NCBI GenBank assembly: GCA_963813355.1
Contig: CAWEYS010000029.1
Location: 124,001 to 188,000, forward strand
Origin: DATAGF01 sp963813355
GTDB taxonomy: Bacteria > Actinomycetota > Thermoleophilia > Miltoncostaeales > Miltoncostaeaceae
Reading direction: 5' to 3'
DNA: 64,000 bases
In this document: piece after piece, positions 36,228-50,414 of the stretch
Layout of the letters: each line of letters opens with the position of its first letter
Numbering within the stretch: the first letter of the stretch is position 1
The notes under the pieces: model-generated
What the model saw: only the letters and a program-made list of their open reading frames with translations
Told to the model about the DNA's origin: nothing
Databases searched by the model: none
Translations under genes and position numbers: made by a program

Positions 36228-38247
36228 GGGCCACCTACCGGCTGCAGCTCGGCCCCGGCATGGGGTTCGCCGACGCCCTCCGGCTGGTGCCGTACCTGCG
36301 CGAGCTCGGCGTGAGCCACCTCTACCTCTCCCCCGCGCTCCAGGCCCGGCGCGGCTCGACCCACGGCTACGACGTCGTCGACCCGCGCCGGATCTCCACG
36401 GACCTCGGCGGCGAGGCGGCCTTCCGCCAGCTGGCCGGCGCGGGCCTGGACGTGCTGCTGGACATCGTCCCCAACCACATGGCGGCCTCCGACGAGAACC
36501 CGTTCTGGGCCGACGAGGGGCTGCGGCGGCGGTTCTTCGACATCGACCCCGACACGGGCCGGCACCGGCGCTTCTTCTCCATCGACGAGCTGGCCGGCGT
36601 GCGCCAGGAGGACCCCGAGGTCTTCGAGACCACCCACGCCCTGGTGCTCGGGCTGGTCGCCGAGGGGGTCGTCGACGGCCTGCGGATCGACCACCCCGAC
36701 GGCCTCGCCGACCCGCCCGAGTACCTGCGCCGCCTCGCCGACCGCGGGGTCGAGCGGGTGTGGGTGGAGAAGATCCTGGAGCCCGGCGAGGAGCTGCCGG
36801 ACTGGCCGGTGGAGGGCACCACCGGCTACGAGTTCATGGCCGACGCCACCGGCCTCTTCATCGACCCCGCCGGCGAGGCGCCGCTCACCGCGCTCTACGC
36901 CGAGCTCACGGGCGAGCGGCGCCCCTTCGCCGAGGTCGCGGCCGAGGCCAAGCTCGGCGAGGCGCGCACCACGTTCCGGCCCGAGGTCGAGCGGCTGCGG
37001 ACCCTGCTCGACGAGCCCGAGATGGCCGACGCGGTGGCGGGCCTGCCGGTGTACCGCACCTACGTGGAGCCACGGGCGGGCGAGGTCGAGCCCCACGACG
37101 TCGAGGCGGTCGAGGAGGCCGAGCTGCCCGAGCGCGTGCGCGAGGCGCTGGTCGCCCCGCGCGACCCCGACGAGGAGGCCTTCGCGATCCGCTTCCAGCA
37201 GACGACCGGCGCGGTGATGGCCAAGGGGGTCGAGGACACCGCCCTCTACCGCTACCTGCGCCTGGTGGCGCTGAACGAGGTGGGGTCCGACCCCGGCCGC
37301 TGGGGCGTCGTCGCCGGCCGAGGTCCACGCGCGCAACGCCGCGCGCGGGCGGCGCTTCCCGCGCGGCCTGCTGGCGACCCAGACCCACGACACCAAGCGC
37401 TCGGGCGACGTGCGCGCCCGCATCGGGGCGCTCTCCGCGATGCCCGGGCGCCTGGCGCGAGCGCGTGCTCGCGCTGGCGCGACGCTGAACGCCCCCCTGC
37501 GCGCGGGCGGCGGCCCGGACGCCGGCGAGGAGTACCTCATCTACCAGACCCTCGTCGGCGCCTGGCCGCTCGAGCGCGAGCGCCTCGTGGACTACATGGT
37601 CAAGGCCATGCGCGAGGCGAAGGTGACGACAGACTGGATCGATCCCGACGAGGATCACGAGCGGGCGGTGCGGCGCTTCATCGCGCGCCTCTACCGCTCG
37701 GAGGCGTTCCTCGCCGACCTCGAGGCCTTCGTCGCCGAGGTCGCCCCGCGGGGCGAGGAGGCCGCCCTCGGCCAGACGCTCCTCAAGCTCACGGCCCCCG
37801 GCGTCCCCGACCTCTACCAGGGCGACGAGCTCTGGTGCCTGTCGCTGGTCGACCCCGACAACCGGCGCCCGGTCGACTGGGACCGGCGCCGGCGGCTGCT
37901 GGACGGCCTGCTCGCCGGCGAGCCGCCGCGCCGCGAGACGGCCAAGCTGTTCCTGATCCACCGCGCCCTCGCGCTGCGGGCGCGCCGCCCCGAGGCCTTC
38001 GCGGGCTCCTACCGCCCCCTCGACGCGGGCGCGGGCGCCTTCGCCTACGCGCGCGGCGACGCCGTGATCGCGGCGATGCCCATCCGCGCTGGCGGGGAGG
38101 GCGAGCGCGATCGCTGTCCCGGAGGACCTGCGCGGGCGCTGGCGCGACGTCCTCGGCGACCGCGACCTCGAGCTCGCTGCCGAGGCGGGGCTCGGCGACC
38201 TCTCCGGGGCGCTCCCGGCGGCACTGCTGGAGCGCGTGGAGGCCTAG
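36224..38247 (+). CDS. treY: Malto-oligosyltrehalose synthase, several frameshifts
   Basis: GH13_26 enzyme that isomerises the reducing-end bond of a maltodextrin to an alpha,alpha-1,1 bond. From GTG 36224: RATYRLQLGPGMGFADALRLVPYLRELGVSHLYLSPALQA, DIVPNHMA, nucleophile GLRIDHPDGLADP, acid/base RVWVEKIL and QQTTGAVMAKGVEDTALYRY. Frame changes are needed near 37316 (continuing ATQTHDTKRSGDVRARI), around 37455-37480, and near 38098 (continuing to a TAG at 38245). With these corrected the length is about 674 residues. The stop overlaps that of the convergent propeller gene. Probably functional, with sequence errors. Confidence 0.85.
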
Positions 38248-38905
38248 CCCAGGTCGGCCGCCGTCAGGGTGGCCGGGCGCAGGTCGGCGCCCGACAGGCC
38301 GGTCTCCAGGCGCCGGATGAGGGCGTTGGCGTTGCGCACGCCGGCCTGGGCGATGCGCTGGTTGATCCGCAGCTGGGCGGTGGTGAGGGTGACGCTGCCC
38401 GGGTCGGGCGGGTTCTGCGCGGGGCGGGATCGTGGTCGTGCTGGCGGGCGGCTCGGCGGCGGGGGCCTTGGCGAGGATCTGGAGGCGGTCGAAGAGCTTG
38501 CCCTGGGTCGACCTGGCCGGCCCTGACGTCGCCGCCGGTCAGGCCGGCGTCGAGGCGGTTGGTGATGCCGGTGGCCCGGCGGATGGCGGCCTGGTCGATG
38601 CGCTGGTTGATCAGCAGCTGGCGCGGCGCTGAGCGTCAGCGGGTCGCCCGGGCCGCCTGCGGCCCGGGTCGACGATCGCGGCCGGGTCGGCCGGGGCGGC
38701 CGGGGCCAGCGAGGCGGCCGCCGGGGCGCTGGTGATCCCCCGCCCCAGCTGGGTCGGCCCGACCGAGTAGCCGCAGAGGTCGCGGGCCTCGCAGGCCGGC
38801 GTTGAGGCGCGCCTCGCACGGCGTTGAGCCCGCCGGATGGCGGCCTGGCTGATGCGCTGGTTGATGCGCAGCTGGGCCGACCGAGAGCGTGAAGGACGAC
38901 GTCGT
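38244..38905 (-). repeat. Near-identical 3' block of gene A
   Basis: About 650 bases encoding the INQRI domain, strongly similar at DNA level to 40459-41107 and 42540-43194. This copy has extra single-base insertions (for example near 38400, 38520 and 38820) relative to the others. Even synonymous positions are shared, implying recent duplication or gene conversion. Confidence 0.75.
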
Positions 38906-40401
38906 CCTTGTCGGGCGGCGCCGGCGGCAGCGGCAGGGTCTTGCAGACCGCGGCGCGGCGCCGGCGGGGCGTCGCCCAGACCCGTCGCGGCGGAAGACCT
39001 CCGACTCGTTGCGACGTCGGGCGCGTTCAGGTCGCCGCCCTCCCAGACGAGCATGTACTCGTTGGCCTGGGAGCCGTAGGCGACCGAGGGCCGAGCCCGC
39101 TGAAGTCGGGGTCGTCGTCGGCGCCCATGACCGACACGCGCATGTCGTTGGCGCCGGTCTCGGCCCCGGTGGCGTCGAGGCGCTGTGCGAACGCCTCGTC
39201 CTTTCGCTGCGCCAACTCGGGCGGGTCGTCGGCCCATCCAGGCGACCAGGTACTCGTCGGAGCCGGAAGTCGTAGGCGACGCGACGCGTCGCTCGACGAC
39301 GCGTCCCGGTCGCCGTCGGGGCCCATGTCCGAGATGCGCCGGTCCTCCGCGCCGACCTCGGCGCCCGCGGGGTCGAGCCGCTGGACGAAGATCGTCGTCG
39401 CTCGCCGAGGTCGCGCAGGGGCGGAGAGTCGTCGCCGTCCCAGGCGACGAGGTAGTCGCCCGAGCGCTCGCTGGCGGCCACCGACGGGGCCGGCGGCCCG
39501 AGGCGAAGGCGCCCCGCGTCTCGGAGATGCGCTGGTCGTTCGCGCCGATCGCGGTCGCCGCCGGCGTCGAGGCGCTGGACGTGGATCTCGACGTCGCCGA
39601 CGGCCGCCTCGGCGCCGTGCCACGCGACGAGGTACTCGCCGGTGCGCCCGTTGTGAGCGACCGCGGGCGCGCCGGCGTCGAAGCGCGTGTCGCCCTCGGG
39701 GCCCATGTCCGAGAGGCGCAGGTCGTCGGCGCCGACCTGGCTCGCCGCCGGATCGAGGCGCTGGGCGAAGACCTCGTCCTCGCCTCGGCGACCACCCCGC
39801 GCACGACGAGGTATCGCCCGAGGCGCCGTTCGCCGTGACGGCGACGAGGTCCTGGGCGTCGAAGTCGAAGTTGCCCTCGGGGCCGGTCGACCGAGATCGC
39901 GCGTCGTCGGCCCCGACCTCGGCGCCCGTCGCGGAGCGGCGCTGGCACGAAGACCTCCTCCGCGCCCGGGGTCGTGTCCCAGGTCCCAGCCCTGCCACGC
40001 CACCAGGTACTCGTTCGTCGCGGCGTTGTAGGCGACGGCGAGGGCTGTCGGCCTCGGAAGCCGGGGTCGCCGTCCGGGCCCATGGCCGGAGATCGCGGAG
40101 CTGGCCGCCGAGCGGGGTGCCGCGGGCGTCGAGCAGTCGGCCCCAGATCTCGAGCTCCTCGCCGGCGGCGTTCCCGGACCACACCGCGCACGAGGTACTG
40201 GTCGGCGCGCGGGTTGTAGGCCACCGAGGGACGGCCGGCCACGAAGCTCAGGTCGCCGTCGGGCCCCATCTGCGAGACGCGCTGCTGGGCGTCGAGCGGC
40301 GCCGTCGCCGCGGCCTGGCCGGACGCGACCAGGCACGCGCCGGAGACCCAGGACGGCGCGCCAGGGCGGCGAGCGCGGCGGCGCATGCGGCGGGACCTCA
40401 T
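38244..40401 (-). pseudogene. Secreted repeat protein A (propeller-like plus INQRI domain), many frameshifts
   Basis: Third of three tandem paralogues. The N-terminal repeats follow the pattern QRVSQMGPDGD, then PSVAYNPRADQYLVR, then RLDAxGAEVGADDxRISDMG, an extracellular beta-propeller type different from that of its neighbours. The C-terminus has the same three LxINQRIxQAxxRR repeats as genes B and C, ending TLTAADLG. Ten or more frame changes are needed to read it from the ATG at 40401 to the TAG at 38246-38244, yet no in-frame stops break the segments. Either a decaying copy or a badly sequenced one. The last about 650 bases are nearly identical to genes B and C. Confidence 0.6.
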
Positions 40402-40458
40402 GCCCCGCACTCTGCTGCGGCGAGTGTCACGGGCGGCTCACGGCCGCCTCACGCCGCG

Positions 40459-41107
40459 TCAGCCCAGGTCGGCGGCCGTCAGGGTGGCCGGGCGCAGGTC
40501 GGCCCCCGACAGGCCGGTCTCCAGGCGCCGGATCAGCGCGTTGGCGTTGCGCACCCCGGCCTGGGCGATGCGCTGGTTGATCCGCAGCTGGGCGGTGCTG
40601 AGGGTGACGCTGCCGGGGTCGGGCGGGTTCTTGCGCGGCGGGATGGTGGTCTTGGTGGCAGGCGGCTCGGGCGCAGGGGCCTTGGCGAGGATCTGGAGGC
40701 GGTCGAAGAGCTTGCCCTGGGTGACCTGGGCGGCGCGCACGTCGCCGCCGGTGAGGCCGGCCTCGAGGCGGTTGGTGATGCCGGTGGCCCGGCGGATGGC
40801 GGCCTGGTCGATGCGCTGGTTGATCAGCAGCTGGGTGGCGCTCAGGGTCAGCGGGTCGCCCGGGCCGCTGCGGCCGGGGTCGACGATCTTGGCCGGGTCG
40901 GCCGGGGCGACCGGGGCCAGCGAGGCGGCCGCCGGGGCGCTGGTGATCCCGGCCCCCAGCTGGGGCGGGCCGACCGAGTAGCCGCACAGGTCGCGGGCCT
41001 GCAGGCCGGCGTTCAGGCGCGCCTCGACCGCGTTCAGGCGCCGGATGGCCGCCTGGCTGATGCGCTGGTTGATGCGCAGCTGCTGACCGTGAGCGTGAAG
41101 GTGACGT
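40459..41107 (-). repeat. Near-identical 3' block of gene B
   Basis: Second copy of the INQRI-encoding block. It reads in one frame over most of its length, with a break near 41085 before the linker. It differs from the copy in gene C by scattered substitutions. Confidence 0.75.
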
Positions 41108-42529
41108 CCGCTCGCCGGAGGGCGCCGGCGGCAGGGGCAGGGTCTTGCAGGCCGGCATGGCCACCGGGGCGTCGCCCAGCACGTCGCGGCGGAAGATGTT
41201 GTCGCACGCCGGGGCGGTCCCGGCGACCAGGTTGCTCGCGCGCGACAGGAACGCCACGTAGCGGCCGTCCGCCGAGGTCGTGGGGGCGGCGGAGAACGCG
41301 TTGGCCGCCGCGCCGGCAGCGCCCGGCGCCCGGCTCACGAGCTCGGTGGTGTCGGCGAGGGCGTCGCGCACGAACACGTCCTCGAACGGGTCGTTGTCCT
41401 CGGCCGAGAGGTTGGTCGCGGTGGAGGCGAAGGCCACGCGGGCGTTGTCCGAGACGACGGGGAACTGGGCCGAGGCGTCCGCGCCGGCTCCGCGCGCGCC
41501 GTTCGCCCGGCTCGCGAGAGCGGTGGTGGACTCGTCGAGGTCGCGCAGGAAGATGTTCGTCTCGGCGTTGTCGTCGTCGGCCGAGAGGTTGTCGGCGCGC
41601 CGACGTGAACGCGACGAAGCGGCCCGAGGGCGAGATCGCGGGGCTGTTCGACGCGCCGCCGCTCGCGGGGGCGCCGGCGGCGCCGGTGCCGCGGCTGACG
41701 AGCGTGGTCGTCGCCGACGGCCAGGTCGCGCACGAAGACGTTGGCGAAGCCGTCGTCGTCCTCGTTGGAGAGGTTGTTGGCGCGCGAGCCGAAGGCGACC
41801 CGGTTGCCGTCGCCCGGAGATCGCCGGGGTGGAGGAGACGTCGTTCGCCCCGGCCCCGTTGGCCCCCGACCGCCGGCTGACGAGGACCGTCGTGTTCGCG
41901 ACCAGGTCGCGCACGAAGACGTTCCTGAAGCGCGTCGTCGTCGGCGCCGGAGAGGTTGTCGGCGTCCGAGTCGAAGGCGACGTAGCGCCCGTCGCGGGAG
42001 ATCGCCGGGTCGTTCGACCCGCCGTTCGCCGCCGGCGCCCCCCGGCCCGGTGGCGCGGCTCACCAGGATCGTCGTGTTGGCGACGAGGTCGCGCACGAAG
42101 ACGTTCGTGACGCTGTCGTCGTCCTCCGGTGAGAGGTTGTCGGCGTCCGACGCGAACGCGACGAAGCGGCCGTCCCCGGAGATCGACGGGTCCGCACGAC
42201 GGGCTGCGTCGGCCGCCGCGCCCGCCGCGCCCGAGGCGCGGCTCACGAGCGTCGTCGCGTTCGTGCCGACCTCGCGGACGAAGATGTTGCGACCCCCGGG
42301 TTGTCCTCGGCCGAGAGGTTGTTCGGCGTCCGACTGTCGAAGGCCACCCGGTCGCCGCTCGGCGGAGATGGAGGGGGTCGTCGGAGAACTGCGTCGGCCG
42401 GGCGCCCCGGCGGCGCCGGTGGCGCGGGAGATGAGGATCGACGTCGTCCTTGGCGGCGAGCGCGGGCGCGGCCAGGGCCGCCGCCGCGACGGCGGCCAGC
42501 GCGAGGCTGACGAGCCGTGGCCGCCTCAC
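40459..42529 (-). pseudogene. Secreted beta-propeller protein B with INQRI domain, many frameshifts
   Basis: Second of three tandem paralogues, closest to gene C. From GTG 42529 it starts MRRPRLVSLALAAVAAAALAAPALAAKDDV, a clear signal peptide. Then come blades such as VAFASDADNLSPEDDDSVTNVFVRDLVANTT and VAFASTATNLSAEDNDPFEDVFVRD. A C-terminal region with three INQRI repeats ends at TGA 40461-40459. At least eight frame changes are needed. Blade spacing and order match gene C, so the intact form would be about 690 residues. It lies 10 bases downstream of gene C and 57 bases upstream of gene A. Confidence 0.65.
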
Positions 42530-42539
42530 GGCGTGCCGC

Positions 42540-43194
42540 TCAGCCCAGGTCGGCGGCCGTCAGCGTGGCGGGGCGCAGGTCGGTGCCCGACAGGCCGGTC
42601 TCGAGGCGCCGGATCAGGGCGTTGGCGTTGCGCACCCCGGCCTGGGAGATGCGCTGGTTGATCTTCAGCTGCTCGGTGCTGAGGGTGACGCTGTCGGGGT
42701 CGGGCGGGTTCTGGCGGGGCGGGATGGTGGTCTCGCTGGCCGGCGGCTCGGGCGCGGGGGTCTTGGTGACGATCTGGAGGCGGTCGAAGAGCTTGCCCTG
42801 GGTGACCTGGGCGGCCTGGACGTCGCCGCCGGTCAGCCCTGCCTCGAGGCGGTTGGTGATGCCCGTGGCCCGGCGGATGGCCGCCTGGTCGATGCGCTGG
42901 TTGATCAGGAGCTGCTCGGCGCTCAGGGTCAGCGGGTCGCCCTGGCCGCTGCGGCCGGGGTTGACGATCGGCGCCGGGTCGGCCGGGGCCGCCGGGGCCA
43001 GCGAGGCCGCCGCCGGGGCGCTGGTGATGCCCGGCCCCAGCTGGGGCGGGCCGATCGAGTAGCCGCACAGGTCGCGGCCGGCCAGGCCGCCGTTGAGGCG
43101 GGCCTCGACCGCGTTCAGGCGCCGGATCGCGGCCTGGCTGATGCGCTGGTTGATCTGCAGCTGCTGAACCGTGAGCGTGAAGGTGACGTCGTCC
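42540..43194 (-). repeat. Near-identical 3' block of gene C
   Basis: Reference copy of the block, fully open and ending in TGA at 42542-42540. The spacing between the three blocks is about 2.1-2.2 kb, one gene length. Confidence 0.78.
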
Positions 43195-44606
43195 TTGGCC
43201 GGCGGCGAGGGCGGCAGCGGCAGGATCTTGCAGACCGGCGTCGCGATCGGCGTGTCGCCCAGCACGTCGCGGCGGTAGATGTTGCGCACGCCCGCGATGG
43301 TCCCGGCCGTGAGGTTCGTCGCGAGCGACTGGAAGGCGACGTAGCGCCCGTCCTGCGAGGTCGACGGAAGGAAGGAGCTGTTGTTGGCCGCGGCGCCGGC
43401 CGCGCCCTGTGCCCGGCTCACCAGCTCGGTCGTGTTGGCGATCGCGTCGCGCACGAAGACGTTGGAGAAGGCGTCGTTGTCGTCGGTCGACAGGTTGTTC
43501 GCGTTCGAGGAGAAGGCCACGCGGGCGTTGTCGGCGACGGAGGCGGCGACGGAGGCGGCGTCGCCTCCCGCTCCGCCCGGGCCGCTGGCGCGGCTGATGA
43601 GCGCCGTCGTGGCGTCGTCGAGGTCGCGCAGGAAGATGTTGGCGACGGCGTTGTTGTCGTCCTGCGACAGGTTGTTGGCCAGGGACTGGAAGCTCACGTA
43701 GCGGCCGGACGGCGAGATGTCGGCGTTGGTCGAGTTGTCGCCGCCGGGGGCCCCGCCGGGCCCCGTCGCACGGCTGACGAGGGCGTTGGAGGCGGCGGCG
43801 ATGTCGCGGACGAACACGTTCACGACGGCGTTGTTGTCCTCGTTGGAGAGGTTGTTGGCGCCGCTCTGGAAGGCCACGCGGTTGCCGTCGCCGGAGATCG
43901 CCGGGATGACGGAGTTGTCGTTCGCCCCGGCGCCCCCCGCGCCCGGCGCCCGGCTGACCAGCGTCGTCGTGTTGGCGACCAGGTCGCGGACGAAGATGTT
44001 CGTGAAGCCGTTGTTGTCCTCGGTCGAGAGGTTGTCGGCGGTCGACGAGAAGACGACGAAGCGCCCGTCGGCCGAGACGTCCGGGTCGTTCGAGGCGGTG
44101 TCCGCCGCGGCGCCCCCGGGGCCCGAGGCGCGACTCACCAGGGTCGTCGTCCCCGCGACGAGATCGCGCACGAAGATGTTGCGGGCGGCGTCGATGTCCT
44201 CCGCCGAGAGGTTGTCGGCGTCCGACTCGAAGGCCACGAAGCGCCCGTCGCCGGAGATCGCCGGGTCCCGCGAGGCCCCGTCGCCGCCGACCCCGGCGGC
44301 CCCCGTCGCGCGGCTGGCGAAGGTGGTCACGTTCGTCGCGGCGTCGCGCACGAAGACGTTCGTGAAGCCGTTGTTGTCCTCGGCCGAGATGTTGTCGGCG
44401 TCGGTGTCGAAGGCGACCTGGTCGCCGCTCGCCGAGCTGGAGGAGGTGACCGCGTTCGCGTCGACGGCCGCCCCGGCCGGCCCGGTGGCCCGCGAGATGA
44501 GGACGACGTCGTCCTTGGCGGCCAGCGCAGGCGCGGCCAGCGCGATCAGGCCCGCGCCGGCAAGGACGAGCGCAGCCATCTCAGGCCGTCGAAGCGGGCG
44601 GCGCAT
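42540..44606 (-). CDS. Secreted seven-bladed beta-propeller protein C with a three-repeat C-terminal domain
   Basis: A 688-residue intact protein. The signal peptide (about 1-29) ends APALA. Seven TolB/PD40-like blades follow, each about 57 residues, with pattern SGDGRFVAFxSxADNLSxEDNNxxxNVFVRDLxxxTTxLVSRA (about 40-450). After a proline-rich linker (PVCKILPLPPSPPAKDD) come three related segments: LQINQRISQAAIRRLNAVEARLNGGL, LLINQRIDQAAIRRATGITNRLEAGL and LKINQRISQAGVRNANALIRRLETGL. The last ends the protein at TLTAADLG. I do not recognise the C-terminal domain. Export and extracellular binding are inferred; the function is unknown. It is first of three paralogues and sits between treY and treS. 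Confidence 0.85.
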   Translation of the reverse strand: MRRPLRRPEMAALVLAGAGLIALAAPALAAKDDVVLISRATGPAGAAVDANAVTSSSSASGDQVAFDTDADNISAEDNNGFTNVFVRDAATNVTTFASRATGAAGVGGDGASRDPAISGDGRFVAFESDADNLSAEDIDAARNIFVRDLVAGTTTLVSRASGPGGAAADTASNDPDVSADGRFVVFSSTADNLSTEDNNGFTNIFVRDLVANTTTLVSRAPGAGGAGANDNSVIPAISGDGNRVAFQSGANNLSNEDNNAVVNVFVRDIAAASNALVSRATGPGGAPGGDNSTNADISPSGRYVSFQSLANNLSQDDNNAVANIFLRDLDDATTALISRASGPGGAGGDAASVAASVADNARVAFSSNANNLSTDDNDAFSNVFVRDAIANTTELVSRAQGAAGAAANNSSFLPSTSQDGRYVAFQSLATNLTAGTIAGVRNIYRRDVLGDTPIATPVCKILPLPPSPPAKDDVTFTLTVQQLQINQRISQAAIRRLNAVEARLNGGLAGRDLCGYSIGPPQLGPGITSAPAAASLAPAAPADPAPIVNPGRSGQGDPLTLSAEQLLINQRIDQAAIRRATGITNRLEAGLTGGDVQAAQVTQGKLFDRLQIVTKTPAPEPPASETTIPPRQNPPDPDSVTLSTEQLKINQRISQAGVRNANALIRRLETGLSGTDLRPATLTAADLG

Positions 44607-44732
44607 GGTCCGGATGCGGCCTACGGGAACCTCCGGGGTGACGGGCACTCCCCTGGGCTCTGCGAGACTAACCTCACCGCGAGGCCGCGGGCAACCTCCG
44701 CGGCCGGCGGGAGCCGCGATACGCTCCCGGGC

Positions 44733-45636
44733 ATGAGCGCGGGACGGCCGGCGGCCGGCGCCGGCTACCTGGAGCACCTGGCGCCCGGCGATCTGGGCCT
44801 GGTCCTGCGCCTCGCGGGACTCCCGCCCATGGAGGCCGCAGACGCGCACGCGCTACTGGGCCGCGAGCCGGACCTCCTCGAGCGGACCCTCGCCTCGCCC
44901 GCCGCCGCCCACGAGCTGCTGCGCGCCGGCGCCGGGGACCTCGAGCGCGAGCCGTTCGTCACGGCGTCGCCGTTCCTGGCCTTCGCGGTCGCCGTCGAGC
45001 AGGTCGCCGCCGACCTGCGCGAGGCCACCTACGTCTCGGAGTGGGTGGGGCCGCGGCAGCGGCTGCCGCTCCTGGGCGGCGACGACCTGCGCGAGCTGCT
45101 CGACGACGGCCGGCGACGGGCCTTCCTGGCGGCGCTGCTGGCCTCGTACACCCGCGTCGCGAGCGGGACCTTCTGGCGGGAGACTCCGCGCGGATGGCGG
45201 CGCCAGCGCTTCAGCGAGCTCGACCCGGTGCGCCTCGCGACGACGCTCGACGTGCTGCCCGAGTCGCGCCACCCCGCCGTCCACCGGCGGCTCGGGGACC
45301 TGTCGCTGTTCCTGGCGGGCGTCTTCCCGGACCACACGGCCGCGCGCGCCTTCCGCCCGATCGAGCTGCAGCGCCTGGGGCGGGCGGCGGCCGTCGCCGG
45401 CCCCGCGGGCGAGGTGCTGGGCGAGGCGCTCGAGACCCGCGGCGGCGTCGGGCTGCTCGACCAGCTCGGGGCGCGCTGGTACCGCCTCGCGGCGCACGCC
45501 GCACCCGCGGCCGGCGCGCTCGACCCGCCTGCTGGAGGCCATCGCCGAGCGCTTCGTGCAGGCGCGGCGGGCGCTGAACCTGCTCGCCGACCGCCACCTT
45601 TTCCCCTCGCCCCGGGAGTGGTTCCCGGCTCCCTGA
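44733..45636 (+). CDS. Unknown protein between the propeller genes and treS, one frameshift
   Basis: About 300 residues, helical and arginine-rich, starting MSAGRPAAGAGYLEHLAPGDLGLVLRLAGLPPMEAADAHALLG. No signal peptide or membrane span. The frame changes near 45525, after which LLEAIAERFVQARRALNLLADRHLFPSPREWFPAP leads to the stop at 45634-45636; the length then fits a single domain. I do not recognise the family. It is divergent from propeller gene C (126 bases between starts) and convergent with treS. Confidence 0.65.
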
Positions 45637-45661
45637 GGTCCGGGGGGCGCGCGCGCCGCCG

Positions 45662-49026
<3,365 letters not shown>

Positions 49027-49036
49027 CGCGCGGATG

Positions 49037-50364
49037 CTACGCAGTCGGCCCAGACGAGCGAGACGCACGGGTCGCGGCGACGAAGCGGCTGCGCGACGCC
49101 GGCGCTCCCGCCGGCGGGACCGCGACCCAGGCGGCCGTCATCGCGCCGCCGGTGCCGATGGCCAGAGCCGGCTCGACCCGCGAGCCGGAGCCGGTGGAGA
49201 CGGCCTCGACCGGCCCCAGCGGACCGCCCCGGGGCACGCGCGCGGGCGCGGATCCCCGCCCCCGACGGCAGGGGCTGCGACCAGGCCACCAGCGCGTCCC
49301 CGGACTGGCTCATGACGAGCGCCGGCTCGCCGACGTTGCGGGCCGGGTCGGCGATCGGGCTGACGCGCCAGGGCCGCGCCGGGTTGCCGCGCCAGGCGAC
49401 CCGCAGCGCCAGCGGCGCCGGGCCCTGCCGCCAGGCCACGGCCACGGTCTGCGCCAGGAGGTCGGTCGCGACGCCGGCCCGGCTGCGCGGCGGCAGGGGT
49501 CCGGGCGGCGCCGCGCCTCCGGCGCCGACCACCCGCCCCGCGACCCGCGGATGGCGACCATCGGCGCGTCCTCGAGCCAGCCGACGATCGCGCCGCCCGC
49601 GGAGCCGACCGCCACGCTCGGGCCGCGCGCCGGCGCGGGCCCCGACAGGCGCTCGGCCGGCTGCCACCCGCCCGCCCGATCGCGCAGCGCCGCCCACACG
49701 GCGCCCTCGGGGCCGATCCAGGCCGCCACCGCGCGGCCGTCGGGGGCCACGGCCAGCTCGGGCGGCCCCGAGGACGCCCCGAGGACGAGGGGCGCCGAGA
49801 AGGCCGCCGCGCCGGGCGGGCGCTCGGCCACCACGGCGGCCGAGGGTCGTCGCTGCCGAGGAGGGCTCGCGCTGCGCCCAGGCGGCCACGGCGGTCCCCG
49901 CCTGGGCCACGCCGATCGCCAGCCCTTCGGCGGCGCCCCGATGCCGGCAGCGGCACGAGCGGACCCGGTGGGCCGGCCGGCGGGACGGCCGCGGCGCTCG
50001 GGAGCGGGCCTCGCAGCCACCCGACCGTCGCCGTACCATCCCGCGCGACCGCGACCGTCGCCGCACCCGCGGATCCCGCGAACCGGTCGATCTCCACGGC
50101 GGCGCCCAGCCTGTCCCCGGGCCGTGCGCGGCGCGCCGCCTCCACGGCCTGGCGCCCGCCGACGCTCACCGGCAGCTGCCAGGCGATCGCGAGCGCGCCG
50201 GAGCGCCCGATGGCGACCGCCGGGGTCGGGGGCCGGGCGGTCGCACCCTCCGCGAGGGTGACGGGCGCCAGCCACGGCGACTGCGCCGCGGCCGCGCCCG
50301 TCGGCGACGCGGCGAGTGCGAGAGCGCCCAGAATGAGCGGCAGGCGTCGCACCCGCGCGAGCAT
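49037..50364 (-). pseudogene. Exported repeat protein, several frameshifts
   Basis: From ATG 50364 the signal is MLARVRRLPLILGALALAASPTGAAAAQ. About 440 residues follow as repeats of the type PTPAVAIGRSGALAIAWQLP, TVAVARDGTATVGWLRG, ELAVAPDGRAVAAWIGPEG, PSVAVGSAGGAIVGWLEDA, PALVMSQSGDALVAWSQPL, PALAIGTGGAMTAAWVAVP, a secreted propeller-like array. At least four frame changes are needed, but each piece continues the repeat, so it is one gene. It ends ten bases before the treS start. The role is unknown. Confidence 0.6.
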
Positions 50365-50414
50365 AGCCACCGCGGGGGCTTGCGCAGGGACCGGGAAGCC
50401 GGGCATCATTGGAG

